Below, piece after piece: positions 1-9,433 of a DNA stretch of 64,000 nucleotides. Within the stretch, counting starts at the first letter, position 1. Each line of letters opens with the position of its first letter. Where the stretch lies: positions 1,565,495 through 1,629,494 of the forward strand of contig NZ_JAWXCX010000001.1 of the NCBI RefSeq assembly GCF_033845285.1. The letters run 5' to 3'. Source of the DNA: Marinococcus sp. PL1-022 (GTDB lineage: Bacteria; Bacillota; Bacilli; Bacillales; Marinococcaceae). The notes beneath the pieces are model-generated. The model did not search any database. It saw only the letters and a program-made list of their open reading frames with translations, and was not told the origin of the DNA. Both the position numbers and the translations under genes were made by a program.

Positions 1-2
1 AT

Positions 3-1172
3 TTAGCCTACACCAAACGCCAGCGAAGAAAGGCCGGCAAGCATGCCGTGCTCGGGGTCATTATCTGCCTCGTGGCAATGACTCTGATCCGGGTGGTGGA
101 GCCTTCTGCTGCTGAAAGTGAGTATGAACAGGAGCAGGACACTATCTTCACCTCTGCCATGGTCGGTGACATGATGACCGGGCGTCACGTAGAAGAAATT
201 GCTGAACAGGAAGGGTATGACTCTCTTTTTCAATATGCAAAACCAACGCTCCAGGCAGCTGATTATACAACCGGAAATTTTGAAAATCCAATTGTAGCTA
301 ATCCAGATCAGACCGAACCAGCAGATAAAATCATTAATCTTTCATCTAAACCTGGGATTATTGATGGACTTGAAGATGCAGGCTTTGATTCTGTCAATCT
401 GGCAAACAACCACATGATGGACTATCAATATGCTGGTTTGAACGAAACTCTTCAGACATTTCAAAATTCAAGTATTAATGTGGTAGGAGCCGGTGCTAAT
501 GAGGCCGAAGCTCATGACTACTTATTGAACACCTATAATGGCATGGATGTGGCTACACTTGGCGTTAACGATATTACGTATGCGAATATGGAACAGGCCG
601 GTCCAAACTCTCCTGGTATTTTAACGAGCCAGGATCCGAGTGCTTATATTGACGCCGTTCAGCGCGCAGACGCGAATGCGGATCTGGTTATCGTAAACGT
701 CCACTTCGGCCAGGAATACGACAGCACGCCTACTACACGCCAGCGTCAGATGACAGAAGCGATCGCGGATGCTGGTGCTGATGTGATTGTCGGTACTCAC
801 CCGCACGTGCTGCAATCGGTGGAAGTATACAATGACACATTTATCATGCACTCTATTGGTAACTTCGTGTTTGATCAGGGCTGGACTAGAACGAGAGACA
901 GCGTCATAGCAAATTATTCTCTTGGCGAAGATGGCACTGCCCATCTGGAAATGCAGCCTTTCCGGGTATTTGAAGCTACGCCCCGCCCGGTCGAAAGTGC
1001 GTTTCACCGTGAGCGGATCTTCCGTCAGCTCACAAAGGATACACAAAATAAGGATGCTATTGTAGAGAATGGCGAACACCTTGTTTTTGAGGCAGATCAC
1101 TCGACTGTCCTTCAAAGCATGGAGCAAAATAGCAATCAAAACAGCAACCAGAACAGCACTCAAAACCAATAA
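3..1172 (+). CDS. pgsA: CapA/PgsA-family poly-gamma-glutamate capsule protein, 5' partial
   Basis: Product resembles the membrane-anchored PgsA (CapA, YwtB) protein of poly-gamma-glutamate synthesis and export. The frame is open to the left window edge. The visible part begins with a basic stretch (LAYTKRQRRKAGKHA), then one hydrophobic anchor, then an extracytoplasmic metallophosphatase-like domain. Conserved points are GDMMTGR, NFENP, ANNHMMDY, a GTHPHVL motif and FDQGWTRTRDS. The basic stretch and anchor match the start of Bacillus PgsA, so only a short N-terminus is missing and the GTG at 48 is not the real start. The protein ends in an unusual Gln/Asn/Ser-rich tail made of short near-repeats. 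Any pgsB and pgsC would lie left of the window, which I cannot see. Family assignment is firm; the precise role is inferred. Confidence 0.85.
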   Translation, partial: LAYTKRQRRKAGKHAVLGVIICLVAMTLIRVVEPSAAESEYEQEQDTIFTSAMVGDMMTGRHVEEIAEQEGYDSLFQYAKPTLQAADYTTGNFENPIVANPDQTEPADKIINLSSKPGIIDGLEDAGFDSVNLANNHMMDYQYAGLNETLQTFQNSSINVVGAGANEAEAHDYLLNTYNGMDVATLGVNDITYANMEQAGPNSPGILTSQDPSAYIDAVQRADANADLVIVNVHFGQEYDSTPTTRQRQMTEAIADAGADVIVGTHPHVLQSVEVYNDTFIMHSIGNFVFDQGWTRTRDSVIANYSLGEDGTAHLEMQPFRVFEATPRPVESAFHRERIFRQLTKDTQNKDAIVENGEHLVFEADHSTVLQSMEQNSNQNSNQNSTQNQ

Positions 1173-1186
1173 AAATATCACTTATG

Positions 1187-1222
1187 CACCTGCCGGTTTT
1201 AACCGGTGGGTGTTTTTATTTT
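1187..1222 (+). terminator. Rho-independent terminator after pgsA
   Basis: An inverted repeat (CACCTGCCGGTT / AACCGGTGGGTG, with G-T wobbles) is followed by a T-rich run ending near 1222. It starts about 15 bases after the pgsA stop. Confidence 0.8.
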
Positions 1223-1266
1223 AGGTATTGTAACTAATGGTAGGGTCTGAAGTTTAAAATATTTTT

Positions 1267-1285
1267 ATTACAGTAAATGAAATTT
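1267..1285. repeat. Copy A of a 19-bp dispersed element
   Basis: ATTACAGTAAATGAAATTT is one of three near-identical copies in the window. The others are at 12985-13003 and 36153-36171; the consensus is AWTACAGTANRTGAAATTW. The other two lie in minus-strand promoters. This copy sits between two convergent terminators with no gene to drive, and has no -10 box at the matching distance. Confidence 0.55.
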
Positions 1286-1299
1286 TTATTTCTTCGAAA

Positions 1300-1326
1300 A
1301 ATAGCCCCTGATTTTTCAGGGGCTAC
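1300..1326 (-). terminator. Rho-independent terminator of the addBA-sbcDC operon
   Basis: A perfect stem (TAGCCCCT / AGGGGCTA, loop GATTTTTC region) overlaps the sbcC stop codon. On the minus strand it is followed by a T-rich stretch. Confidence 0.85.
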
Positions 1327-4300
1327 ATCGTTTCCATCATTATAGTCGATCCATTCCCTCCAGGAGTTGCCGGAGTCACCATCAGCCGTTTTGGCACCCG
1401 CTGCTGCATATCCGGTACATGGCTGATAACACCTACCGATAAGTATTCCCCGTGAAGGTTTTCCAGAGCATCCATCACTGTATCGAGCAGATCCTGATCC
1501 AACGTCCCAAACCCTTCATCCAAAAAGAAGAATTCCAGCGGATATTGCCCTTTCAGCTGAATGGACGTTGAAAGCGACAGCGCAAGAGCAAGAGAAGTTA
1601 AAAATGTCTCTCCTCCGGACAGCGTGGAAACCGGACGGTACACTCCCCCATTGGCATCATCACGAATAACGAAAGCATTCTGCTCATTTACTTCAATGGC
1701 ATAGCGTCCTCTCGTTAAGGCATGCAGACGCTGGGAAGCTTCTCTTGTTACCTGCACCAGCTGTTCTTCGGCAAGAAATTCGACAAATTTTCTTCCCTTC
1801 ATAATTTGATCGAGATCTTCCAGCCGCTCTTTTTCTGCCTGCCTCTCGAGCCGGTTTTGTTCCAGCTCCTGATAACGTTCTACCTTCCGTTCGATATCTT
1901 CAAGCTTTTCTTTGATGCCGCCGAGCGTTTCTTTGTACCTGTCCCACTCGTTAGAAGCTTCGTAGTACTGCTCCTCTATATTGTTAAAGGCCTCTTTGGT
2001 CACCCGTTCGTTTTCAAGCTTTGTCTGCAGCCACTGCTGTTCATAATGCAGTTCTTTTTGTTTTGTATCAAACTCTTCTACTTCTCGCTGCAGCTCTGTT
2101 TTTTGTTCCTCCGATAACGAATAGGCAAGCACCTCCTCTGAGGAAACAGTGGAACCTTTCTGCTGCTTCTGACGGAGCCATTCGGCTTCAGCCGCTTTTC
2201 GTTTGTTTTCAGATTTTTGCAGTGATTCCGAGCTTTCCCTGCTTGAGGCTTTAGTACGCTCATATTCCCTCTCTGCTTCTCTCTGCCTTTCCTGCAGTTC
2301 TTCTTTTTCCGCTTTAAGCGCATCCGCCCGCTTGTCGACTGCGCTCTTCCATTCCTGTTTGGTTCTTCCTTCAAGCTGCTCATTGAGCTTCTGTTCCGCT
2401 GCCTGCCTGGCCTCTGCGGTCTGCTTCCATTCTGATGCCGCTACAGCCTCCCGGCTTTTTATCTCGTAGAAATGGCGCTCCCGGGAAGCACGTTCCTCCC
2501 GTTTTTCCTCAAGATACTTCTGGCCGTTATCAATGCGCTGCTGGATACCTTTAATTGCTTTTTTGCGCTCCTTCGCCCGTTCGTATTCCGAATCAAATTG
2601 ATCCAGGCGAAGAGGCCTAAATGTCTGTTCCCACTGGTCTTTTTGCTCCTGCCATTGCTTTTGAAGCTGTTTAAGTTTATGTTCCTGCTCTTTGGCTTCC
2701 GTTTCCTGCTGGGCTGCTTTCACGGAAATACGGTCTTTTCGCCGGTTCCACTCCTCCCAGGAACGATTCAATGCCTGGGTCTGCTCCTTTAGCCGGTCTA
2801 TCGTCTCCATCTCTGCTTCCCAGCGGGTAACCACGATGCCTTCCTCTGTTTCCTCCGGATAACCTTCTTCTTTCTGCTCTTCTCCGGAAGGCAGCGTAGA
2901 AACCAGATGCTGCAGACCGATCTTCGTATGCTCCCAGGCGGTTTTCCACTGGCGCAGCACTTCAATTTCTTCCGTTATGTTCCCTTGTGCTTCTTCTTCC
3001 GGCCTGGGAGCCGGTGACGGGTGCTCCACCGCTCCGCATACCGGGCAGGGGTCTCCGTGTTTCAGTTCTTCTGCGAGCATATGCAGCTGCCGGTTCTGTT
3101 CAGCCTGCTGTTTTTTTTCAAAACGCCTTAATTCCTGCTCGATAAGCCGGATATGCGCCGCTGCCCGGCTATACCAGTAATAGATATTCTGCGTCGTCTC
3201 CTCCGTACGTTTCTGAAGTGTCTGTTGTTCCTTTTCTGCCTCTTTGGTTTCTCCAGCTGTTTCCTCCAATTTTTCTTTAGACGCAGATTCCCTGGCCTGC
3301 TGGTCATTCAGCTGCTGATGGAGGGCGTCGAGCCATTGCTTTTTCGATAAAGCCTCCCCCATATCCGGCAGATGCTCTTCCTTCTGCTCGGCATCGGCAT
3401 AGTCCTGCTTGAGCTTTTCGAGCAGCCTCCGTGCTTCCTGCTCCTTATTCTGTAAGTCGGTCACCTGATCGGAAGCTTCCTGGTATAACTTACGCTGTTT
3501 TTCCACCTCTTCAAGCTTTTGTTTCTCCAGCTCATGATGCTGCTGATATTCAGCTTCAATGGTTTCGATCTGCTCGAACCGGCGATACCAGTGCTGAAGC
3601 AGCCGTTCTTCCTCTTCCCAACGTTTTTCATTCTGCTCTGCTTTTATTCCCGCCTCCTGTTTTTTGCGTTTTGCCTCTTCGTGCGCTTTTTGTTTTTCTT
3701 TTAAGTCGTGCTCCTGCTCGCTGTACTCCTGCCTTGCTTTTTGAAAGCTGTCCGCATACGGATACAGCGCTTCATACATTTCATTTTCCTTTAACGTACG
3801 GCGCTTGTGTTCAATTGCAGGGCTCGTTTTTTCCCATTCCTGCATGGAGGCTTCCAGAAGCTTAAGCTCTTCAGTCCAGTGAAATTTCTGTTTCACTTCT
3901 TCGTACTGTTTTCTTCGCTCTTCTACATGCTTCTGCTGCCTTTGAACAAGCTGAACCCAGCGGGCGTGCTCTTCTCCGGCTTTTTTTAGATCCTCTCCGG
4001 AAGCCGGTCCGAGTCCCTGCTGTTCCGCTTCGATGTTATGTACGTCCTGCTCGGCCGATGCTTTCCGGGATTTGACGGAGGCAATCAACTGGTTGCCGTA
4101 CCGTTCAAGATGAAACAGCCGCTCGAGCATTTTGCTTCGGTCACTGCCTCCGAGATGCAGAAATTCCGCAAATTTCCCCTGCGGGAGCACAACCGCACGG
4201 GTGAAATCATCGAGGGTGAGGCCGAGAAGCTCTTCAATTTTCTGATTGACCGCTTTTGTTTTTTCTGCAAGTACTACCGGATCCCCGGTCTGATCGGTTA

Positions 4301-4619
4301 ACCGGCACAGCTTTCCTGCCATGGTCGCTTCCCCTGTACGTTTATAGTGGCGCTCAATATGATACACCGACGGGCCGAGCGAAAACGTAAAGGAGACGCG
4401 CAACTCGTTTTCCGACTGATTCATGATTCCCTCGGTTTTGGAAGCCCGCTCCACATTTCCGTATAAGGCTAACGTCATGGCATCGAGCAGCGATGATTTT
4501 CCGCTGCCGGTCGGGCCGAAAATACCGAAGACCCCGTTTTCGCAAAGCGTTTTAAAATCCACCGTCTGTTTCTGGCGGAAGCTGTGCAGTCCCTGTATCT
4601 GCAGTTGTAATGGTTTCAT
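1323..4619 (-). CDS. sbcC: SbcC exonuclease subunit (Rad50-like ATPase)
   Basis: This is the ATPase and coiled-coil subunit of the SbcCD nuclease, which opens hairpins and trims protein-blocked DNA ends in the cytoplasm. The 1098-residue product has a Walker A motif (GPTGSGKS, about 35-42) and two very long charged coiled coils. A zinc-hook CPVC lies near 525, the ABC signature LSGGE near 1000, and a Walker B with FFLDEGFGTLD follows. Length and order are typical of Rad50/SbcC. Its ATG lies one base after the sbcD stop codon, so the two are translationally coupled as the last genes of addB-addA-sbcD-sbcC. The gene order matches Bacillus subtilis. No defect is visible. Confidence 0.95.
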   Translation of the reverse strand: MKPLQLQIQGLHSFRQKQTVDFKTLCENGVFGIFGPTGSGKSSLLDAMTLALYGNVERASKTEGIMNQSENELRVSFTFSLGPSVYHIERHYKRTGEATMAGKLCRLTDQTGDPVVLAEKTKAVNQKIEELLGLTLDDFTRAVVLPQGKFAEFLHLGGSDRSKMLERLFHLERYGNQLIASVKSRKASAEQDVHNIEAEQQGLGPASGEDLKKAGEEHARWVQLVQRQQKHVEERRKQYEEVKQKFHWTEELKLLEASMQEWEKTSPAIEHKRRTLKENEMYEALYPYADSFQKARQEYSEQEHDLKEKQKAHEEAKRKKQEAGIKAEQNEKRWEEEERLLQHWYRRFEQIETIEAEYQQHHELEKQKLEEVEKQRKLYQEASDQVTDLQNKEQEARRLLEKLKQDYADAEQKEEHLPDMGEALSKKQWLDALHQQLNDQQARESASKEKLEETAGETKEAEKEQQTLQKRTEETTQNIYYWYSRAAAHIRLIEQELRRFEKKQQAEQNRQLHMLAEELKHGDPCPVCGAVEHPSPAPRPEEEAQGNITEEIEVLRQWKTAWEHTKIGLQHLVSTLPSGEEQKEEGYPEETEEGIVVTRWEAEMETIDRLKEQTQALNRSWEEWNRRKDRISVKAAQQETEAKEQEHKLKQLQKQWQEQKDQWEQTFRPLRLDQFDSEYERAKERKKAIKGIQQRIDNGQKYLEEKREERASRERHFYEIKSREAVAASEWKQTAEARQAAEQKLNEQLEGRTKQEWKSAVDKRADALKAEKEELQERQREAEREYERTKASSRESSESLQKSENKRKAAEAEWLRQKQQKGSTVSSEEVLAYSLSEEQKTELQREVEEFDTKQKELHYEQQWLQTKLENERVTKEAFNNIEEQYYEASNEWDRYKETLGGIKEKLEDIERKVERYQELEQNRLERQAEKERLEDLDQIMKGRKFVEFLAEEQLVQVTREASQRLHALTRGRYAIEVNEQNAFVIRDDANGGVYRPVSTLSGGETFLTSLALALSLSTSIQLKGQYPLEFFFLDEGFGTLDQDLLDTVMDALENLHGEYLSVGVISHVPDMQQRVPKRLMVTPATPGGNGSTIMMETM

Positions 4620-4620
4620 T

Positions 4621-5778
4621 TTATCCGTCCTCTTGCTGAATAAGTTCTAAAAAGAGATTGGTCACCGACGGGTCAGGTACAGCTCCGCCGGACTGCTTTT
4701 CATAAAAGCGTTCAAACAGCTGATCAATGGGAATATGTTTTTTGCTCTCCACGGGTTCAAGCTCCTGCCGGGAATAGACCGGACGTATCGTCAGCAGGCC
4801 GGTATGCTTTGTCCGCAGGGCGTGAATGTCCTCAATGGACAGCTGGTTTTCCACGTACACATCCACCTCTACCCAGGCATTCCAGTCCCGCTGCTCCTCC
4901 ACCCACTGCTGCAGCTCCGCGAGCCCATTTCTTGCTTTCCATATGCTGAGCGGCTTACCCGCTGTTAAAGGAATCGTAGAAATATGAACTTCTTTTTGGC
5001 TGTCATTTGTGTCAACAATCGTCACCGATTTCTGCTGCCCTGCTTCAGAAAAGCTGTAGGCAAGCGGAGATCCGGAGTACCTCGCCGGGCCGCCTGCTCC
5101 TCGTACATCCTGAGGCCGGTGCATGTGGCCCAGTGCCGTATAAACAGCGTGCTCCGGCAGGCTGTCGGCGGTGACAGTATAAGCTCCGCCTACTTCAATC
5201 GGGCGTTCGGAATCACTGGCGTCGCTGCCGGCAATAAACAGGTGGCTCATACCGACAAGCGTGTCTTCTGGCCGCCGGGAGGCTGCAAGCCGCTGAAAAA
5301 TCTCCTGAACTTTTTGATTGTAGGCATCACGGAGATCTATTTCCGTTGCCTCCTGCATAAATGCCTGCTTCAGCCTTGATTCCGAAGGATACGGAAGCGT
5401 CTGCACATACAGCCGCTCTTCTGAAACCGGCACAATCACCGGGTCGATGCCCGGGTACCCACGCAAATGGATACCGTGCTTTTGCAGCAGTGTCCGCGAG
5501 GCCGCCAGCCGTTCCGGATGATCATGATTGCCGGCAATAACGATGACCGGCACCCGTCCGTTATTGCTCATCCGGGCCATGGCCTCATAAAACATCTCCT
5601 CAGCGGCGGCAGGCGGATTGACAGAATCAAACACATCTCCTGCCATCAGGACCGCATCAATATTTTCTTCTTCGATCATCTGGATGATTTCATCCAGGAT
5701 GGCCTGCTGTTCTTCGAGACGCGAACGCCCTTCAAGCGTCCGCCCCAAGTGCCAGTCAGCGGTGTGCAATAAGCGCAT
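4621..5778 (-). CDS. sbcD: SbcD exonuclease subunit (Mre11-like)
   Basis: Nuclease subunit of SbcCD, an Mre11-type calcineurin-like phosphoesterase that uses manganese. The 385-residue protein starts HTADWHLG and continues with the metal-binding motifs GDVFD (about 48-52), GNHDHPER (about 83-90) and GHMHRP (about 215). These are the expected phosphoesterase order. A C-terminal capping region follows. It lies 25 bases after addA and directly precedes sbcC, which it partners. All catalytic His/Asp residues I can place are intact. Confidence 0.95.
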   Translation of the reverse strand: MRLLHTADWHLGRTLEGRSRLEEQQAILDEIIQMIEEENIDAVLMAGDVFDSVNPPAAAEEMFYEAMARMSNNGRVPVIVIAGNHDHPERLAASRTLLQKHGIHLRGYPGIDPVIVPVSEERLYVQTLPYPSESRLKQAFMQEATEIDLRDAYNQKVQEIFQRLAASRRPEDTLVGMSHLFIAGSDASDSERPIEVGGAYTVTADSLPEHAVYTALGHMHRPQDVRGAGGPARYSGSPLAYSFSEAGQQKSVTIVDTNDSQKEVHISTIPLTAGKPLSIWKARNGLAELQQWVEEQRDWNAWVEVDVYVENQLSIEDIHALRTKHTGLLTIRPVYSRQELEPVESKKHIPIDQLFERFYEKQSGGAVPDPSVTNLFLELIQQEDG

Positions 5779-5803
5779 AAACTATTGCCTCCTTTTCTTT
5801 CTC

Positions 5804-8800
5804 TTATCGGCCGTTCATTGGAATAGTCTGCATGCCGTCGAAGGCAAAAATGTAAGCTTCCGGTATAGCCGTGCCCCATATGCTCTCCAGGGACGCGCGG
5901 TATAAGTCCAGCTGGGTCTGGTAGCGTTCCCGCAAGAATTCCTGCTGCTGCTTTGGATTTCCTGGGAACCGGGACTGCACCCGGTCCGTTTTGTAATCAA
6001 TCAGCACCCAGCGGCCATCCGCTTCCTGTATTACGAGGTCGGCAATTCCCTGAAGGAGCTGCCGGTTTTCAAGGTCGTCCCCGGTCACTCCTGCCGTAAT
6101 AGGAACTTCCTTCTGAACTGTTTTGGCTGCCAGCACGCGCCGGCCCAATTCAGTTTCGAAAAAGGCAGTAACTGCAGCAGTATCAACGCTTGCCGCCTGG
6201 GCGCCGGTAATGTATTCATCGTCTGTCAGCCTGCGCAGCAGCCGCTCCACCCGCTCTTCATCCGGGATACCGGTAAAGGAGAGCTGTTCCATGACAATAT
6301 GAAGAATGGTTCCTTTTTCTGCCGGGCTTACGGCTTCTTCCATCATAAATGACGGTCTACGTGCATAGGAGGAAGTAAAAGTAGCAGCATGCCGCTGTTC
6401 AGCCTGTGGATCTTCCGAGCGCCGTTTCCATTCACTTACCGAAATTTTGGCCGCATGACGGGTGTCTTCCTTATAGGGATAACGCCAGTACATACGGCGC
6501 CTGACTTCTTCGTCCCATTCCTCTCCTGCCGGCACCTCTTCTTTATCCTTTACCGCCTGCAGCCAATCCTGCGCTGGCGCCTCCTCCTGTCCTGATCCAA
6601 TCTGCAGGGTCGAGGCCGGCACAATATGAACCCTCCAGGAGGAGTGATCCGCCACATTCTTTGAGGTCTGCTGCTCTAACGGGTCCACTTCAGCATGCTG
6701 CAGCAGGACGGGCATCAGCCAGTCAAATGCGTGCTGGGCTTCTAAGCGGTCGTGCAGTTCAAGCGTGCTTCCGGCCTGGGCACTTTTCTGCTCCCATTCT
6801 TCAAATTTCTTTTCTACCTTCTGCATCGAGCTTACGAGGATCAGCTGTTCTTCTGCTCTTGTAAACGCTACGTACAGCACACGCAGTTCTTCAGCAAGAC
6901 CTTCCGTCTTCATCCGGTTTTTGATGGCTGCGTGCGGCAGTGTCGGCCAGCTGACGCGCTGCTTGGGATCGACATATTTCATGCCGATGCCAAGCTCTTT
7001 ATGAAACAGAAGAGGCTGCCGCTGATCCTGCACGTTAAAGCCCTTCTGCAGTCCGGCAGCATAAACGATCGGAAATTCCAGCCCCTTGCTTTTATGAATG
7101 CTCATAAACCGGACGACATCTTCCTGTTCCCCAAGCGCCCGGGCGGTCCCCAGGTCTTCTTTTCGGTTTTTCATGCCTTCAATAAAACGAAGAAAGCGGA
7201 AAACGCCGCGAAACGACGTCGATTCATACACACGGGCACGGTCGTACAGGGCAAGAAGGTTCGCCCGTCGCTGTTTACCTCCGTGCAGCCCGGAGCAGAA
7301 ATCCAGATAGCCCGTCTCTTCGAGCAGCGCCCATATAAATTCTGACAACGGCTCGTATTTGGACCGGCTGCGCCAGCCTTCCAGCTGTTCCAGAAACGCC
7401 TTGGCCTGTGGCTGCATGCTCGAGGAACCGGCGGCGGCCAGCTCTACACACTGATAAAAGGAAGCATTTTTGTCTTCCAGCCGCACCGCTGCGAGCATCT
7501 CTTCATCCCAGCCGACTATTGGTGACCGGAGCACGGAAGCGAGCGGAATGTCCTGCAGCGGATTATCAATAATCTGCAGCAGGGAAATCATGATTTGAAT
7601 TTCCACAGCCTGAAAATACCCCCCGGACACTTCTGCGTAGACAGGGATACCGTACGCCTGCATTTCCTCCATCATTTCATTCACCCACGGCATCGAACGC
7701 ATTAAAATCACGTGATCCCGGTAGACCGGCCGGCGCTTTTCGCCTGTCTCCTGATCGGTCACCCAGCCGTTCTGCATCGAATGGCTGACCGCCTGCGCGA
7801 TCCACCGGGCCTCTGCCCGGGCGTTGGTCAGCTCCACTGCCTGCGGATCATTCTCTGCGACATCCTCCTGATCAATCACGGCCACTTCGGTTACCATGTC
7901 CCCGAGGTCCGGATACTGATCGTTGCCCCATTTCAGCTCTGCCTCCCTGTCATAGGCAATCCCTCCAAGGTCGTTATCCATCAGCTGGCGGAATAAGTAG
8001 TTGACGGCATCTAACACCTGCCTGCGGCTGCGGAAGTTTTTATCGAGCATAATTCGTTCGCCGTCATCGCTTTTTCCGTACCGCTGGAATTTCTCTAAAA
8101 ACAGATCCGGCTCCGCCAGACGAAAACGGTAAATGCTCTGTTTGACATCTCCGACCATAAACAGGTTGTTACCGGAGGAGAGCTGAGTGACGATTTTTTC
8201 CTGCACAAAGTTGGTATCCTGATACTCGTCCACGAGCACCTCCTGGAAAAATCCACGGTAATGATCGGAAGATTCTTCAAAAGCCAGAATCTGCAGGCAT
8301 GTATGCTCCAGGTCGGAAAAATCCATCATTGCCCGCTTTTGCTTCACCTCGTAGTACCGCTCGCTGAATGCCTGCACCAGCCGGCAAAGCTCCCGGACCG
8401 ATGGATAGAGAGCCGCAATATCGCTCAGCGCATCCTCCTGATTTTCCGCCACCATTTCCTCCTGAAGCTTCTGAATGACCTTTTTGGCTCCGTCCCGGTT
8501 ATTTCTTATCTGTTCCCGCCGCTCCGGTGCTGCGTCCGCCTCCTTTTTGCTGCCCAGCTTTTTAAAGGTGAACCCGGCAAGCGTCTGCTGCATGTCTTTC
8601 CATGTCGTGGCTTCCAGAGCCCTCCGGCACGTATCAAGCTCCTCCTGCAGAAGCTCTAGGTTTGCTTTTGGTCCGTCCGGCTGCCCGGCAGCTGCAATCG
8701 CATTTTCATACTTGAGGACAGCGCCGGCAAGAGAAGTCTTTGCCTGCTGCATCATTTCAAGCCCCCACGGAAGCTCTTCGATCGACCTGCTTCCGTCTGT

Positions 8801-9433
8801 ATGGTACTGGTCAGCCACCTCCTGCAGCCAATCTGCCGGATCCGCGTGCGCCCGGGAATACTTAAACAGGCGCAGTACTGCTTCACGCAGCGAGTCGTCG
8901 CTCCGGTCCTTATTCAGCCGGTCGGCAAGCAGAACAAAATCGTCGTTGTTTTCTGCGGCGTAGTTTTCCTCGAGCAGCTCCTCAAGCAGTTCCTCCTGGA
9001 TCATGGCTCCTTCATTCTGATCCATAATGCGAAACTGGGGGTCCACATCCACGAGGTAATAATACGTACGGATGACATTCATACAGAATGAGTGAAGCGT
9101 GGAGATGGAGGCCCGGTTTAACAGCGCCAGCTGCCTGCGGATATGCAGGTTGGAAGGGTCTGCCTTTAATTTTTCCTCGAGCGCTTTTCCTACCCTTGTT
9201 TTCATTTCTGCTGCGGCTGCGTTGGTAAACGTGACGATCAAAAGCCGGTCTACGTCCACAGGCTCTTCGGAGTGCGTAATTTTCCGGATGACCCGCTCCA
9301 CGAGCACAGCGGTTTTTCCGCTTCCTGCGGCGGCAGAAACTAAAATATTTGAGCCTTCTGCCTGTATTGCCTCCCACTGGCTGTCCGTCCAGCGGGCGTC
9401 TGTCGGTTTTTCAGGAATGGTCCTCAGACTCAT
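5804..9433 (-). CDS. addA: AddA helicase-nuclease subunit
   Basis: AddA is the UvrD-like 3'-5' helicase plus nuclease of the AddAB complex, the Gram-positive counterpart of RecBCD. It processes double-strand ends up to a Chi sequence. The 1209-residue protein has Walker A (AAAGSGKT, about 34-41), a DEYQDT Walker B/motif II, later UvrD motifs, and a C-terminal RecB-type nuclease motif IDYKTD near 1147. Length is close to the usual 1230 residues. Its start overlaps the end of addB by 23 bases, indicating coupled translation. An identical gene order is known from B. subtilis. Confidence 0.95.
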   Translation of the reverse strand: MSLRTIPEKPTDARWTDSQWEAIQAEGSNILVSAAAGSGKTAVLVERVIRKITHSEEPVDVDRLLIVTFTNAAAAEMKTRVGKALEEKLKADPSNLHIRRQLALLNRASISTLHSFCMNVIRTYYYLVDVDPQFRIMDQNEGAMIQEELLEELLEENYAAENNDDFVLLADRLNKDRSDDSLREAVLRLFKYSRAHADPADWLQEVADQYHTDGSRSIEELPWGLEMMQQAKTSLAGAVLKYENAIAAAGQPDGPKANLELLQEELDTCRRALEATTWKDMQQTLAGFTFKKLGSKKEADAAPERREQIRNNRDGAKKVIQKLQEEMVAENQEDALSDIAALYPSVRELCRLVQAFSERYYEVKQKRAMMDFSDLEHTCLQILAFEESSDHYRGFFQEVLVDEYQDTNFVQEKIVTQLSSGNNLFMVGDVKQSIYRFRLAEPDLFLEKFQRYGKSDDGERIMLDKNFRSRRQVLDAVNYLFRQLMDNDLGGIAYDREAELKWGNDQYPDLGDMVTEVAVIDQEDVAENDPQAVELTNARAEARWIAQAVSHSMQNGWVTDQETGEKRRPVYRDHVILMRSMPWVNEMMEEMQAYGIPVYAEVSGGYFQAVEIQIMISLLQIIDNPLQDIPLASVLRSPIVGWDEEMLAAVRLEDKNASFYQCVELAAAGSSSMQPQAKAFLEQLEGWRSRSKYEPLSEFIWALLEETGYLDFCSGLHGGKQRRANLLALYDRARVYESTSFRGVFRFLRFIEGMKNRKEDLGTARALGEQEDVVRFMSIHKSKGLEFPIVYAAGLQKGFNVQDQRQPLLFHKELGIGMKYVDPKQRVSWPTLPHAAIKNRMKTEGLAEELRVLYVAFTRAEEQLILVSSMQKVEKKFEEWEQKSAQAGSTLELHDRLEAQHAFDWLMPVLLQHAEVDPLEQQTSKNVADHSSWRVHIVPASTLQIGSGQEEAPAQDWLQAVKDKEEVPAGEEWDEEVRRRMYWRYPYKEDTRHAAKISVSEWKRRSEDPQAEQRHAATFTSSYARRPSFMMEEAVSPAEKGTILHIVMEQLSFTGIPDEERVERLLRRLTDDEYITGAQAASVDTAAVTAFFETELGRRVLAAKTVQKEVPITAGVTGDDLENRQLLQGIADLVIQEADGRWVLIDYKTDRVQSRFPGNPKQQQEFLRERYQTQLDLYRASLESIWGTAIPEAYIFAFDGMQTIPMNGR

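Noticed and set aside
621-1181. 186-aa open frame on the minus strand across the end of pgsA
   Set aside because: It lies antisense to a clear CapA/PgsA domain, has no ribosome site and no recognisable family; a shadow frame.
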